In this document: one piece after another, positions 56,915-64,000 of the stretch
How the letters are laid out: each line of letters starts with the position of its first letter
Numbering within the stretch: position 1 is the first letter of the stretch
Assembly (NCBI GenBank): GCA_947305005.1
Contig: CAMZCM010000005.1
Coordinates: 86,606-150,605 of the forward strand
DNA length: 64,000 bases
Source of the DNA: an uncultured Prevotellaceae bacterium
GTDB lineage: Bacteria > Bacteroidota > Bacteroidia > Bacteroidales > Bacteroidaceae
Direction: 5' to 3'
Translations under genes and position numbers: made by a program
The notes under the pieces: model-generated
The model's database searches: none
What the model saw: the letters and a program-made list of their open reading frames with translations, nothing else
What the model was told of the DNA's origin: nothing

Positions 56915-58116
56915 TATGATAATTTTTTAACAACTCGTTTAATATTCGCCTTTATGTTCCATAGGCTGCGGTAAAAAATACGCTGAGGATTTTTGTCATC
57001 TTTGTCTTTTATGAAACTAATATCTGTAGTCTTTAATAGGTAGATAAAGTCTAAAGTACTTATGAAATTGTTCAACCAATCGTCCTTACACATTCGCTCG
57101 TTGATAAAAACAGCTTCTTGTTCAATTTGAGATTGCATATCGTCTATGGATAGCCCTGTCAAAGAGCGGACAAACATATCTGGCAAGTTAACGCCCATGG
57201 CAGTATAAGCATAACCAGAACCGCCATAACGGAAGTTCATCTCGCAGAAATAGTAGCGTCCTTCGCTCTCGTAAAAGTCAATGTCGAAGATGCCATAAAA
57301 ACCTGTTTTCAGAACAAAACGCTTGAACTTCTGCACCAAATCCTCATATCCTTTTACAGGAAGAATCTTTCCTTGCTTGGCAACTCCAAAATGTGCCCCC
57401 CCAGCTAGCGATGTGGTTTTGATAATGCCTGGGATAATAACCTCCTTTCCGTTGGTGAAGCCCATCAATGCATGTTCAGCTTCAATTTCTTTGAACTCCT
57501 CAACCAATATTTTTATATCAGGCTTACGCGACATTAGTTTGCTTATCACACTACGCAATTCATTCTCGGTGTCACACCGACGCAGTCCGTTTTTCCCGCC
57601 AACAATTGTTGCAAGTGGCTTGGGAAAACAGGGATAACGTATCTCCTCTGGGATGGCGTAATGTCCGTTTTTCACTTCAACAATCCATCCTTCGGCTACA
57701 TTTATGCCAATACTATTAGCTGTTTGTTTCTGCTTCCACTTGTTCATCCAAGCCACAACAGCCCCAGATTCATGGTTGATGTGCGGGAAAAGGAAGTACT
57801 CACGAAGCCGCTCCTGATTCAAATCAATTGTTGCTTCAGAGAAGTCGCTATCGGCAAATATAATTACTTTCTGTAGCGAGTCAATACACTGGTCAAGTAG
57901 CAGATTAACGAGTTTTTCTCTATCCGAAGGGCAATACAACAAACGGCTTACATACTTGCTATAACCGTCAATGGGCTTTTTGGTGTTCAGAGTGCCGTCC
58001 TTGCTATAGCTGGTCATTACAACCACAATCACCTCATAGCCAGCCCGTCCAAGTGCTCTTATGACACCCAGTCGAGACGTATATCCGTGACCTATGATGA
58101 CTACTTTCTGTTTCAT
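56914..58116 (-). CDS. ATP-grasp family protein, paralogue A
   Basis: 400 aa. N-terminal Rossmann-like pre-ATP-grasp domain (KQKVVIIGHGYTSRLGVIRA), then ATP-grasp lobes with KPLATIVGGKNGLRRC, ILVEEFKEIEAEHALMGF and the metal/ATP end FDIDFYESEGRYYFCEMNFR. ATP-grasp ligases join a carboxylate to an amine or thiol via an acyl phosphate. Paralogous along its whole length to the protein encoded at 60773-62017. Its place in a glycan cluster suggests attaching an amino acid or similar group to a sugar, but the substrates are unknown. ATG 58116 is the conserved start seen in both paralogues. Confidence 0.82.
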   Translation of the reverse strand: MKQKVVIIGHGYTSRLGVIRALGRAGYEVIVVVMTSYSKDGTLNTKKPIDGYSKYVSRLLYCPSDREKLVNLLLDQCIDSLQKVIIFADSDFSEATIDLNQERLREYFLFPHINHESGAVVAWMNKWKQKQTANSIGINVAEGWIVEVKNGHYAIPEEIRYPCFPKPLATIVGGKNGLRRCDTENELRSVISKLMSRKPDIKILVEEFKEIEAEHALMGFTNGKEVIIPGIIKTTSLAGGAHFGVAKQGKILPVKGYEDLVQKFKRFVLKTGFYGIFDIDFYESEGRYYFCEMNFRYGGSGYAYTAMGVNLPDMFVRSLTGLSIDDMQSQIEQEAVFINERMCKDDWLNNFISTLDFIYLLKTTDISFIKDKDDKNPQRIFYRSLWNIKANIKRVVKKLS

Positions 58117-58137
58117 TCTTCTTATTTTAAACAAACC

Positions 58138-58497
58138 TTAACGCCCCATTAGGTACACTTTTCCGAGGTCAGTCAACACGTACTTATAATCCGGCGCATT
58201 GGGCGTTTGGGGATTGGTTAACGTCAATATGCCTGCCTAACACAAGGGCATCAGATAACGTGTGCGGAACGATTTCAGACTGCTGTATCCTATATAATGC
58301 ATGATATAGGTAGCCGATGTCGCCTTCGCGCATAACGAAAGAATGGCAATTAGATACCACAATTTTTTGGATGCCGACTTGAGTCCTTTTTCCACCCAAC
58401 TGGGTACCAATTCCAGCAGCCCACCCCTCGAATCTTTGAACTCGATGGTCACACCTTCACCCTGGCTGATGATATGTAGAACTTCTTCTATCGTCAT
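58138..58497 (-). pseudogene. Decayed AlbA_2 (Schlafen-like) ATP-binding regulator
   Basis: Starts MTIEEVLHIISQGEGVTIEF with the FKDS opening of AlbA_2-domain proteins, then jumps to what looks like the C-terminal winged helix (YIMHYIGYSSLKSFRTRYLM). An in-frame TAG follows MPLC, after which the frame continues AGILTLTNPQTPNAPDYKYV to LTDLGKVYLMGR and TAA. Intact relatives are around 400-500 aa, so most of the middle is deleted and one nonsense codon has been gained. Not functional. Confidence 0.65.
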
Positions 58498-58501
58498 ATT
58501 T

Positions 58502-58704
58502 TTATCTCAAATATACCTGTTGTTGCTCAATTTACATTTCATCCATTGATAGTCCCTTGTACTGGATGTCATACTTCTTAAACTCAAGCGTTGCCTATAG
58601 CATCACCTCTGCCCGTTGTTTCAGCACACCAATGCTAATTTTATCCGCCTGACGCTTCATCTCAAAAACTTTACCTTGTCCGACAGTTCATCCTCCGCAA
58701 TCAT
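58502..58704 (-). pseudogene. Gene remnant of unknown family with two stops and a frame change
   Basis: Minus-strand reading MIAEDELSDKVKFL shifts frame into MKRQADKISIGVLKQRAEVM, stop, ATLEFKKYDIQYKGLSMDEM, stop, IEQQQVYLR. Codon use and peptide look genuinely protein-like between the stops, and it ends just before the AlbA_2 remnant start, as upstream member of the same lost operon. I do not recognise the family. Confidence 0.45.
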
Positions 58705-58747
58705 GTTGTTTGTATAGCATCAGAATTATGCATAATAAAAGCTATAA

Positions 58748-60025
58748 TTAGAGTCGACCATCAACTATGCTACGAGACAAAACACCCTTCACATCATAAA
58801 TAACACTATTGGGATTGCATAAGGCCTTGATGTCCATATCCAGAAACTCCTTATGGGCAACAGCAAGTATGACAAGATCATATTTCGAACTTTCAACTTT
58901 TGACTTTGAGTTTTCAATTTTTAAGCCATATTCATGTTCTACTGCAGCAGTATTAGCCCAAGGATCAAAGATTGTGATATTGGAGGAGTACTCGCTGAAG
59001 GTGTGATAAATATCAACGACCTTGGTGTTGCGAATGTCAGGACAGTTCTCTTTGAAAGTGAAACCAAGGATAAGGATCTTTGCATCCTTGACCATTACCC
59101 CTTTCTGATTCATCAGCTTGATGGCTTGATTGGCTACATAATCGCCCATTCCATCATTCAATCGCCGTGCATTATACATCACACGAGGTAACACGCCATA
59201 AACTTGCGCTTTTTGGATAAGGTAATAAGGATCAACGCTGATACAATGTCCGCCGACAAGCCCTGGGCTGAGTTTGATGAAGTTCCACTTGGAAGATGCG
59301 GCTTCGATAACATCGTGAGTATCAATGCCCATTACATTAAAAATCTTGGCCAATTCGTTCATAAAAGCTATGTTCACATCACGCTGGCTGTTTTCTATAA
59401 TCTTTGATGCTTCAGCAACTTTGATACTCGGTGCCTTGTGAGTTCCGTTCACCAAAACGGAGTTATAGACGCCATCCACGAGATCGGCTATCTCTGGTGT
59501 GCTGCCTGATGTCACTTTCTTAATTTTTTCCACAGTGTGGGTCTTATCACCAGGGTTAATGCGTTCAGGGCTATAACCAGCAAAAAAATCTTCGTTGAAT
59601 TTCAGGCCGCTTACACGTTCTACAACAGGCAGACACTCCTCTTCTGTAACACCAGGATAAACGGTGCTTTCATATACTACGATATCCCCCTTACTGATAA
59701 CCTTACCCACCGTTTCACTCGCTCCCCACAAAGGCTTCAAGTCTGGTCGATTATTCTCGTCTACAGGTGTAGGCACAGCTACAACATAGAAATTACAGTT
59801 CCGTATTTCTTCTAAATCAGTTGTGCAGCGGAAACCGTGGTTGTTGATGGCATCCTGCAGCAGGTCATCTGCGACTTCAAGTGTCGCATCGTGACCAGCC
59901 ATCAACGCATCCACACGTTTCTGGTTCATGTCGAAACCGACGGTGGGATATTTTGTAGAAAACAGGCGAGCCAAGGGCAAGCCAACATATCCGAGTCCGA
60001 TTACACAAATATTTGTTTCTTTCAT
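58748..60025 (-). CDS. UDP-sugar 6-dehydrogenase, WbpO/TviB-type (UDP-HexNAc dehydrogenase)
   Basis: 425 aa. NICVIGLGYVGLPLARLFST NAD-binding motif, YESTVYPGVTEEECLPVVE, FFAGYSPERINPGDKTHT, and catalytic Cys 261 in LVGGHCISVDPYYLIQKA. The ERINPGD motif fits UDP-N-acetylglucosamine/galactosamine dehydrogenases rather than UDP-glucose dehydrogenase. It makes a nucleotide uronic acid for the glycan. Residues about 369-381 (KIENSKSKVESSK) in the third domain are encoded by a 7-bp-period repeat. Starts 44 bases after a -7 box; preceded by a 0.75-kb gene-free region. Confidence 0.92.
   Translation of the reverse strand: MKETNICVIGLGYVGLPLARLFSTKYPTVGFDMNQKRVDALMAGHDATLEVADDLLQDAINNHGFRCTTDLEEIRNCNFYVVAVPTPVDENNRPDLKPLWGASETVGKVISKGDIVVYESTVYPGVTEEECLPVVERVSGLKFNEDFFAGYSPERINPGDKTHTVEKIKKVTSGSTPEIADLVDGVYNSVLVNGTHKAPSIKVAEASKIIENSQRDVNIAFMNELAKIFNVMGIDTHDVIEAASSKWNFIKLSPGLVGGHCISVDPYYLIQKAQVYGVLPRVMYNARRLNDGMGDYVANQAIKLMNQKGVMVKDAKILILGFTFKENCPDIRNTKVVDIYHTFSEYSSNITIFDPWANTAAVEHEYGLKIENSKSKVESSKYDLVILAVAHKEFLDMDIKALCNPNSVIYDVKGVLSRSIVDGRL
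58884..58922. repeat. 7-bp-period repeat inside the dehydrogenase gene
   Basis: On the coding strand units such as TTGAAAA, CTCAAAG, TCAAAAG and TTGAAAG follow each other in 7-base steps. In frame; it encodes the Ser/Lys/Glu-rich segment in the C-terminal domain. Confidence 0.6.
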
Positions 60026-60068
60026 TTTCTCTTTTTTGTTCGCGTATGTATATGCGTGTATAGCGCTT

Positions 60069-60111
60069 GCAAAGGTAATCATTATTTACCATTTGACAAT
60101 TTACAATCTAG
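60069..60111 (-). promoter_or_regulatory. Promoter of the dehydrogenase gene with AT-rich 7-bp repeat upstream
   Basis: Minus-strand -7 box TACCTTTGC (60077-60069). Upstream, ATTTACC (60084-60090), ATTTGAC, AATTTAC and AATCTAG follow in 7-base register; this resembles the arms of the 41-bp inverted repeat at 18147-18298, which also sit upstream of -7 boxes. Confidence 0.55.
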
Positions 60112-60704
60112 ATATTTTTCGCAAAGGTGTACTATTTTTCGAAAAAAGTATTGTTTATAGAACCTCTTTACTTCGGAGCAGGTGACGTTGCATCATTTCC
60201 ACCTTTTCTTACGACCTTGCAGGATTGTACTTCTGAGGGTTCCGTTTTTTATCACCGTAAAATTTGCGGTCATAATTATAGGTTGCAAAATAACGCATTT
60301 CTCAAGAGATATCCAGTGGCTGCTTAGGAAAAAATCGTACTTTGGCGCTATAGGTGCAAAAAGGGACAAAGTATCCAGAAATTGCGGGATAACTATGGAG
60401 AAAAAATTCCATAGGCTACAAAAAAGTGTTGCATGGCTTAACAGCAAAAGAAGAGAAAGAAAGGACGATTATAAGTATCAGGAAATCTTTTTACACTTTC
60501 ATTTTATTCACCGCAGAGAAGCCAAGGCGCAAAGTTCTAAGAAACACATCATTACAGTTTTTCCTGCGAGAGTTCGCAGAGCCAGCCAAAACGCTACGCG
60601 AGGTTTTAGCTTAGACGAAGTTCGCAAAGAAGCATTTCCACTTCAAATATATGGTTTTATGGCCATGAAAGTAAGAGCCGTAGAGCAGGGGGGTAAAAAC
60701 GGCC

Positions 60705-60764
60705 AATCGATTCAAACGATCCAGTGAATTAGCTCACTCGATCGTTTGAATCGATTCACTGGAT
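60705..60764. repeat. Two interlocked perfect inverted repeats
   Basis: 17-bp pair 60705-60721/60740-60756 and 11-bp pair 60719-60729/60754-60764 (ATCCAGTGAAT/ATTCACTGGAT). Order along the strand is A, B, A', B', so the two stems cannot nest. Located 9 bases after the 3' end (downstream side) of ATP-grasp paralogue B. Confidence 0.85.
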
Positions 60765-60772
60765 TTTCGCTA

Positions 60773-62017
60773 TCAATTGAAGGGTTCATGGTTCAAGGTT
60801 CTTTTTTTCCTGTTTCTTATACAGTTTTTGACAAGCATAGATAATCTACGGAAGAAAAATCCCCTTTGGTATGCCTTTTGGGGTTGTGGGTCATCATTAT
60901 CTTGAATAAAGAGAATGTCAGCAGTCTTCATGTATCGCTGATAGTCGTCCATAGTAATATATCCATTTGACCAATCGTCCAAACACATTCGTTCATTGGT
61001 ATAGACTGCCTCTCCTGTGACATGCTTTTTCCAGGTGTCTATATCCCCACCTGTAAAATATTGTACCATCATAGCCGGCAGGTTACATCCCATCTTCGTG
61101 ATGGCATAGCCAGAGCCGCCAAACCGGAGATTCATTTCGCAGAAATATATAAGATTGCCACTTTTGTAGAAGTCGATGTCGAAAACACCCACAAAACCAA
61201 TTCCAAGAACCAACTGTTTGAATTTGTCCATCACTTCTTCAAAACCATCAACAGGCATTACCTTACCTTGAAGCGCAATACCTTTATTCTTCTTCGAAAT
61301 GACCAGAAGCTGCATGATACCAGGTATTACAACCTCCTTCCCGTCGGAGAAACCAAGTAGCGCGTATTCTGTATCTATCTCCTTGTATTCTTCAACTAAA
61401 ACATTACCTGTTCTGCTCCTTGTCGTAATATATTCGTTGAGTGCTCTTTTTAGCTCAGCTTCATTGTCACAACGATGCATTCCACCTTTTCCTCCATTCA
61501 TCGTGGCTAACGGCTTTGTATAGCAGGGATATGCCATGCTATCAGGGGTGACGTATTCTCCGTCTTTGATGTTAATCACAATACCATCAGCGACGTTCAG
61601 CCCCACACTGCGTGCCATGTTCTTTTGATGAATCTTATCCATCCAGTATGCGATAGAACCTGAACCGTTACAAATATGAGGGAAATAAAAATGTTCAACC
61701 AAGCAATCCCGGTGATTGTCAATTGCTGCCACAGTGTCATCACTGTCGGGGAATAACACCACTTTCTGTTGAGAATCTGTGCAATGTTCTAATAGTATTC
61801 GAATCAGCTCCTCCTTATCTTTCCGCAGACAATAATAGACGTGGCTGACGTATTTGCTGTAACAGTCAATAGGCTTTTTGTCATTGAGCGTTTTCCCGTC
61901 TCGTTTGAAGCCTGTCGTCACAATAACGGTCACTTCACAGCCGATTTGCGCAACAGAGCGAATGATGCTCAGTCGCGAAGAATAGCTGTGGCCTATGATG
62001 ACAACCTTTTGTCTCAT
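60773..62017 (-). CDS. ATP-grasp family protein, paralogue B
   Basis: 414 aa. Same architecture and clear full-length similarity to the protein at 56914-58116: RQKVVIIGHSYSSRLSIIRS, KPLATMNGGKGGMHRC, VLVEEYKEIDTEYALLGFSD and FDIDFYKSGNLIYFCEMNLR. Likely a carboxylate-amine ligase acting on a glycan component; substrate unknown. The last residues (TLNHEPFN) are written by a 7-bp repeat (GGTTCAT-type, 60783-60803) just before the stop. ATG 62017 overlaps the GNAT gene stop by four bases; the frame upstream to 62095 is inside that gene. Confidence 0.82.
   Translation of the reverse strand: MRQKVVIIGHSYSSRLSIIRSVAQIGCEVTVIVTTGFKRDGKTLNDKKPIDCYSKYVSHVYYCLRKDKEELIRILLEHCTDSQQKVVLFPDSDDTVAAIDNHRDCLVEHFYFPHICNGSGSIAYWMDKIHQKNMARSVGLNVADGIVINIKDGEYVTPDSMAYPCYTKPLATMNGGKGGMHRCDNEAELKRALNEYITTRSRTGNVLVEEYKEIDTEYALLGFSDGKEVVIPGIMQLLVISKKNKGIALQGKVMPVDGFEEVMDKFKQLVLGIGFVGVFDIDFYKSGNLIYFCEMNLRFGGSGYAITKMGCNLPAMMVQYFTGGDIDTWKKHVTGEAVYTNERMCLDDWSNGYITMDDYQRYMKTADILFIQDNDDPQPQKAYQRGFFFRRLSMLVKNCIRNRKKRTLNHEPFN
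60783..60803. repeat. 7-bp repeat in the last codons of ATP-grasp paralogue B
   Basis: Three consecutive units starting GGTTCAT then GGTTCAA, in exact 7-base register, ending 8 bases before the stop codon. Confidence 0.65.
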
Positions 62018-62613
62018 GATTGCTTTCTTAGGATTGATTTTGTTGTCTGTTTTATCTTTACTTGTAGTTTGCGCTTGAGAAATTCGATTTTGCACCTGAA
62101 TTCAGTATAGGGACAACCGTTTAGCCATTTAACCATCACCACGTTGTAGTGATCCTTATAGTATTTGTAATCTACAAATTTATAACCTGCTTTTTTTGCG
62201 ATATCAAGTCTATGCTTATTGTTTTCATGGGTATCACCAAGCATTCTTGTCAACTGCAAAGTCAAAGCAAGTTCTTCTCTCTTAAGATCTAAGGCCTTAT
62301 ATATTCCTTTACCGTTGTACTCTGGGAGGACTGAAGCAAAACAGCAATAAGCATAGTTGCCCTTTCCGCACCAAAGATGGCTAGATTTTACTATTATTGC
62401 AGCAGTACCGACTACCTTGCCATCTGCAATTGCACACAGCATCTTTCCATTTCCTTCAATTTTTTGACAAATTTCTTCGCCAGAGAGAGACGGATATCGC
62501 ATCACTACACCATTATTACGATTATCCGCATGTGCCTTCCAAAGGACTTGATGAATATCATCCCACGACACCCATACGGGCTTTTCAATGATTTGAATAC
62601 AAATATCTTTCAT
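62014..62613 (-). CDS. GNAT family acyltransferase
   Basis: 199 aa. GNAT core about residues 55-150: GKMLCAIADGKVVGTAAIIV, CFASVLPEYNGKGIYKALDL (acyl-CoA-binding Q/RxxGxG/A variant, here EYNGKGIY) and DTHENNKHRLDIAKKAGYKF. An N- or O-acyltransferase; in this setting it may act on an amino sugar or amino acid. The C-terminal 40 residues are Lys/Arg-rich. 13 bases after the sugar-transfer ATP-grasp gene; overlaps paralogue B. Confidence 0.82.
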   Translation of the reverse strand: MKDICIQIIEKPVWVSWDDIHQVLWKAHADNRNNGVVMRYPSLSGEEICQKIEGNGKMLCAIADGKVVGTAAIIVKSSHLWCGKGNYAYCCFASVLPEYNGKGIYKALDLKREELALTLQLTRMLGDTHENNKHRLDIAKKAGYKFVDYKYYKDHYNVVMVKWLNGCPYTEFRCKIEFLKRKLQVKIKQTTKSILRKQS

Positions 62614-62626
62614 TTCTACATTTCAA

Positions 62627-63598
62627 TCATTTAAATGATAACATCTGTTTATAGAATCCCCTTTTTTCTCCTTGATACTCAATCAAAGACGCACCAGGTC
62701 TTGTGTTTCCTTCAATAATTTCCGGACCACCATTCGTTATTGCCACATCCCAACCAACAAAGCGAATTTGGGGTACTTTCTTCGCTGCTGCTTTTACCAT
62801 AATTATTACATCTTGCCAAAAAGGTATTTCACGTCCAAGCATAAAAATATTGGTTCTAGGGTGAACATATACTTTAGTCTTTATTTCTTTATTTACTCCT
62901 GGTCCTTCAATACGACCATATTCAATATTAATTGGATATACCACGCCACCAGCAGAATAGTTATCAACAATAGCATCTCCGACCCCACATCTAAGTCCTG
63001 CTTTCAAGATATGTATTTCACCTTTTGAATCAACAATTGTATTAACTCTTATTGTGTTCACTGATTTTGACCCATAACTCATATGTGGGTGCTGGTTGAT
63101 GAAACTCTCCAATACAAAATCTTTTCCAGATATTGCTTTAATATTTTCTTCATCAGAAATGCTTCTATCAAGTTCATATATACCAATACCTTTTGTTGAA
63201 CCTGTTGGTTTCACAATAATCCTATCATTTTTCTTCAAAAAAGAATGCAGCTCATCTGTTGTTGTTTCCAAAACATACAACCAGTCCCTATTAATATAAT
63301 CAGAAAAACACTTATTAAACTCCACCTTATTAGTAAAGAATCGAGTAAAATGATTATTGTTAAATATCTTTTTCATTTTATAGCCACGTCCCTTTGTGTA
63401 GGTATTCTTTCTTTCAAAAGAACGAAGTTTATAAAAATCTCCTTTAATGTATTGGATAGGACTGCAACCATGAAGTACGATACACAATATACAATCAATC
63501 CAATGGTATAGAAATGAACAACCAGTGAGTGCAGAAACCCTTTTAGCTGTGCTGACACTCTCTTTCAAATCTTTTCGTGAGGGTTTGTAGAATTCCAT
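62627..63598 (-). CDS. Sugar-transfer-associated ATP-grasp protein
   Basis: 323 aa. IIVKPTGSTKGIGIYELDRS, DFVLESFINQHPHMS, VNTIRVNTIVDSKGEIHILK, AGGVVYPINIEYGRIEGPGV and FVGWDVAITNGGPEIIEGNT with RPGA match the ATP-grasp family that is associated with sugar-transfer (polysaccharide) operons and related to hexapeptide/teichuronopeptide ligases. It probably adds an amino acid or peptide to a saccharide. ATG 63598 is used; the extension to 63643 is the preceding gene. Two bases separate it from the stop of the upstream gene. Very AT-rich. Confidence 0.83.
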   Translation of the reverse strand: MEFYKPSRKDLKESVSTAKRVSALTGCSFLYHWIDCILCIVLHGCSPIQYIKGDFYKLRSFERKNTYTKGRGYKMKKIFNNNHFTRFFTNKVEFNKCFSDYINRDWLYVLETTTDELHSFLKKNDRIIVKPTGSTKGIGIYELDRSISDEENIKAISGKDFVLESFINQHPHMSYGSKSVNTIRVNTIVDSKGEIHILKAGLRCGVGDAIVDNYSAGGVVYPINIEYGRIEGPGVNKEIKTKVYVHPRTNIFMLGREIPFWQDVIIMVKAAAKKVPQIRFVGWDVAITNGGPEIIEGNTRPGASLIEYQGEKRGFYKQMLSFK

Positions 63599-63600
63599 AG

Positions 63601-64000
63601 TTATTTTTGTGATAAATTTCTTTTTTTGACAATATAATTCCAAACAAAGCGCATATCTTCTTGCCTCCTATCTTGGTTCACAACAGTCTGGTTAATTAAT
63701 ATTTGTCGTTTCGTATAAGTATTCAAAAGATGATCTTTATAACGCTTAGGAAAGAGCCTAAGCATCATGCGATTCCATATGCTGTTTCCTTTAAATGCCA
63801 TCAAATACTTACTCATAATATCGGCTGCTTTAACACGCTCGTATTCAGAACATATTAGTTCTTCATTATCAATTTGGCGACTTCGCTCCTCAAAATCATT
63901 TAAACTCTGGTCTGCAGCATATCGTAATAAATCTTGATTGGTAACAAAAATCTTATGTTTTTTTATTTCTACAGACTTTTCCTTTTCTCTAAAACATATT
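63601..64000 (-). CDS. Protein of unknown function, C-terminal part only
   Basis: The minus-strand frame is open to the window edge; 132 residues of the C-terminus are visible, running from ICFREKEKSVEIKKHKIFVT to FVWNYIVKKRNLSQK. An internal ATG at 63816 is not taken as start because the frame continues before it with protein-like sequence (DQSLNDFEERSRQIDNEELI). It is basic and helical, with no membrane segment. I do not recognise the family. Its stop is two bases before the ATG of the sugar-transfer ATP-grasp gene, so it belongs to the same operon. Confidence 0.7.
   Translation of the reverse strand, partial: ICFREKEKSVEIKKHKIFVTNQDLLRYAADQSLNDFEERSRQIDNEELICSEYERVKAADIMSKYLMAFKGNSIWNRMMLRLFPKRYKDHLLNTYTKRQILINQTVVNQDRRQEDMRFVWNYIVKKRNLSQK

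Larger units (their letters stand above)
60026..60772. other. Gene-free stretch upstream of the dehydrogenase gene
   Basis: No convincing coding sequence on either strand; a 181-codon + frame (60182-60727) has no family resemblance and strange composition. It holds, left to right: the dehydrogenase promoter and an ATTTACC-type repeat (60069-60111); a 7-bp stem (60393-60399/60408-60414, CTATGGA/TCCATAG); a tract with repeated CTTTGCG/CTCTGCG-like words on the minus strand (60509-60630); and interlocked inverted repeats (60705-60764). It may be a remnant of lost genes. Confidence 0.6.

Noticed and set aside
60182..60727. 181-codon + strand frame in the gene-free interval
   Set aside because: Odd composition, runs through repeats, no family resemblance, and against the direction of the cluster.
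60705..60764. Interlocked inverted repeats read as insertion-sequence ends
   Set aside because: They are too close together to enclose an element, and no transposase or target duplication is visible.

Overview
The window looks like a chromosomal segment of a Bacteroidales bacterium, most probably Prevotellaceae. Reasons seen in the sequence: promoters of the Bacteroidetes type (TAnnTTTG -7 box, in the best cases with TTG/TTTG about 18-22 nt upstream), a porP-gldKLMN type IX secretion operon, a TonB-receptor/DUF4249 pair, a glutaminyl cyclase lipoprotein and a large capsule/O-antigen type cluster. No rRNA, tRNA, CRISPR array, transposase or phage gene was seen. The left 46 kb has balanced base composition; most of 47-64 kb is visibly more AT-rich, as expected of exchangeable surface-glycan DNA.

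Layout. 1-4.2 kb (+): end of an unknown protein gene, a TonB-dependent receptor and a DUF4249 lipoprotein in one overlapping operon. 4.2-10.2 kb (-): MscS-type channel followed by a secreted GH2 beta-galactosidase. 10.2-15.6 kb (-): Lrp regulator, a C26-M19 fusion amidohydrolase/dipeptidase, glutaminyl cyclase, SufE, RbfA and a Lol-type permease, closely packed. 15.7-18.1 kb (-): three tandem FKBP-type prolyl isomerases ending in a strong terminator. 18.3-21.9 kb (+): class III sirtuin, nucleoside kinase, Fur-like regulator, TrkH. A perfect 41-bp inverted repeat lies between the last two divergent operons.

21.9-33.1 kb: a surface-glycan modification block (LicD, acyltransferase, glycosyltransferase on -; a CTP-dependent cytidylyltransferase and an asparagine-synthase-like protein on +), then on - gltX, waaA, a flippase, a fucosyltransferase-like enzyme and a secreted bleomycin-hydrolase-type protease. 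33.1-37.2 kb: 7TM-HD phosphohydrolase (+) overlapping tail to tail with a short priA (-). 37.2-44.2 kb (-): porP-gldK-gldL-gldM-gldN plus a beta-barrel protein: the motor and ring of the type IX secretion system.

44.3-64 kb (-): glycan assembly. It ends in a 613-aa fusion of a degenerate WecA/MraY-like domain with an intact-looking WbaP/PglC-like initiating sugar transferase, and contains GT2 and GT4 glycosyltransferases, an MBOAT/SGNH acylation pair, an AAC(3)-family N-acetyltransferase, a ChbG deacetylase, a hexapeptide acyltransferase, a polymerase-like membrane protein, LicD, a nucleotide-sugar dehydrogenase, a GNAT enzyme and three ATP-grasp proteins. Gene debris lies at 47.1 kb and 58.1-58.7 kb, and a 0.75-kb gene-free stretch with repeats at 60.0-60.8 kb.

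The structure not explained by genes is a set of short-period (7-8 bp) degenerate repeats, each with its own unit, sitting at stop codons between co-directional genes or inside coding sequence, and a C/G-rich palindromic repeat that has been translated into the GldK signal peptide and into the beta-galactosidase.
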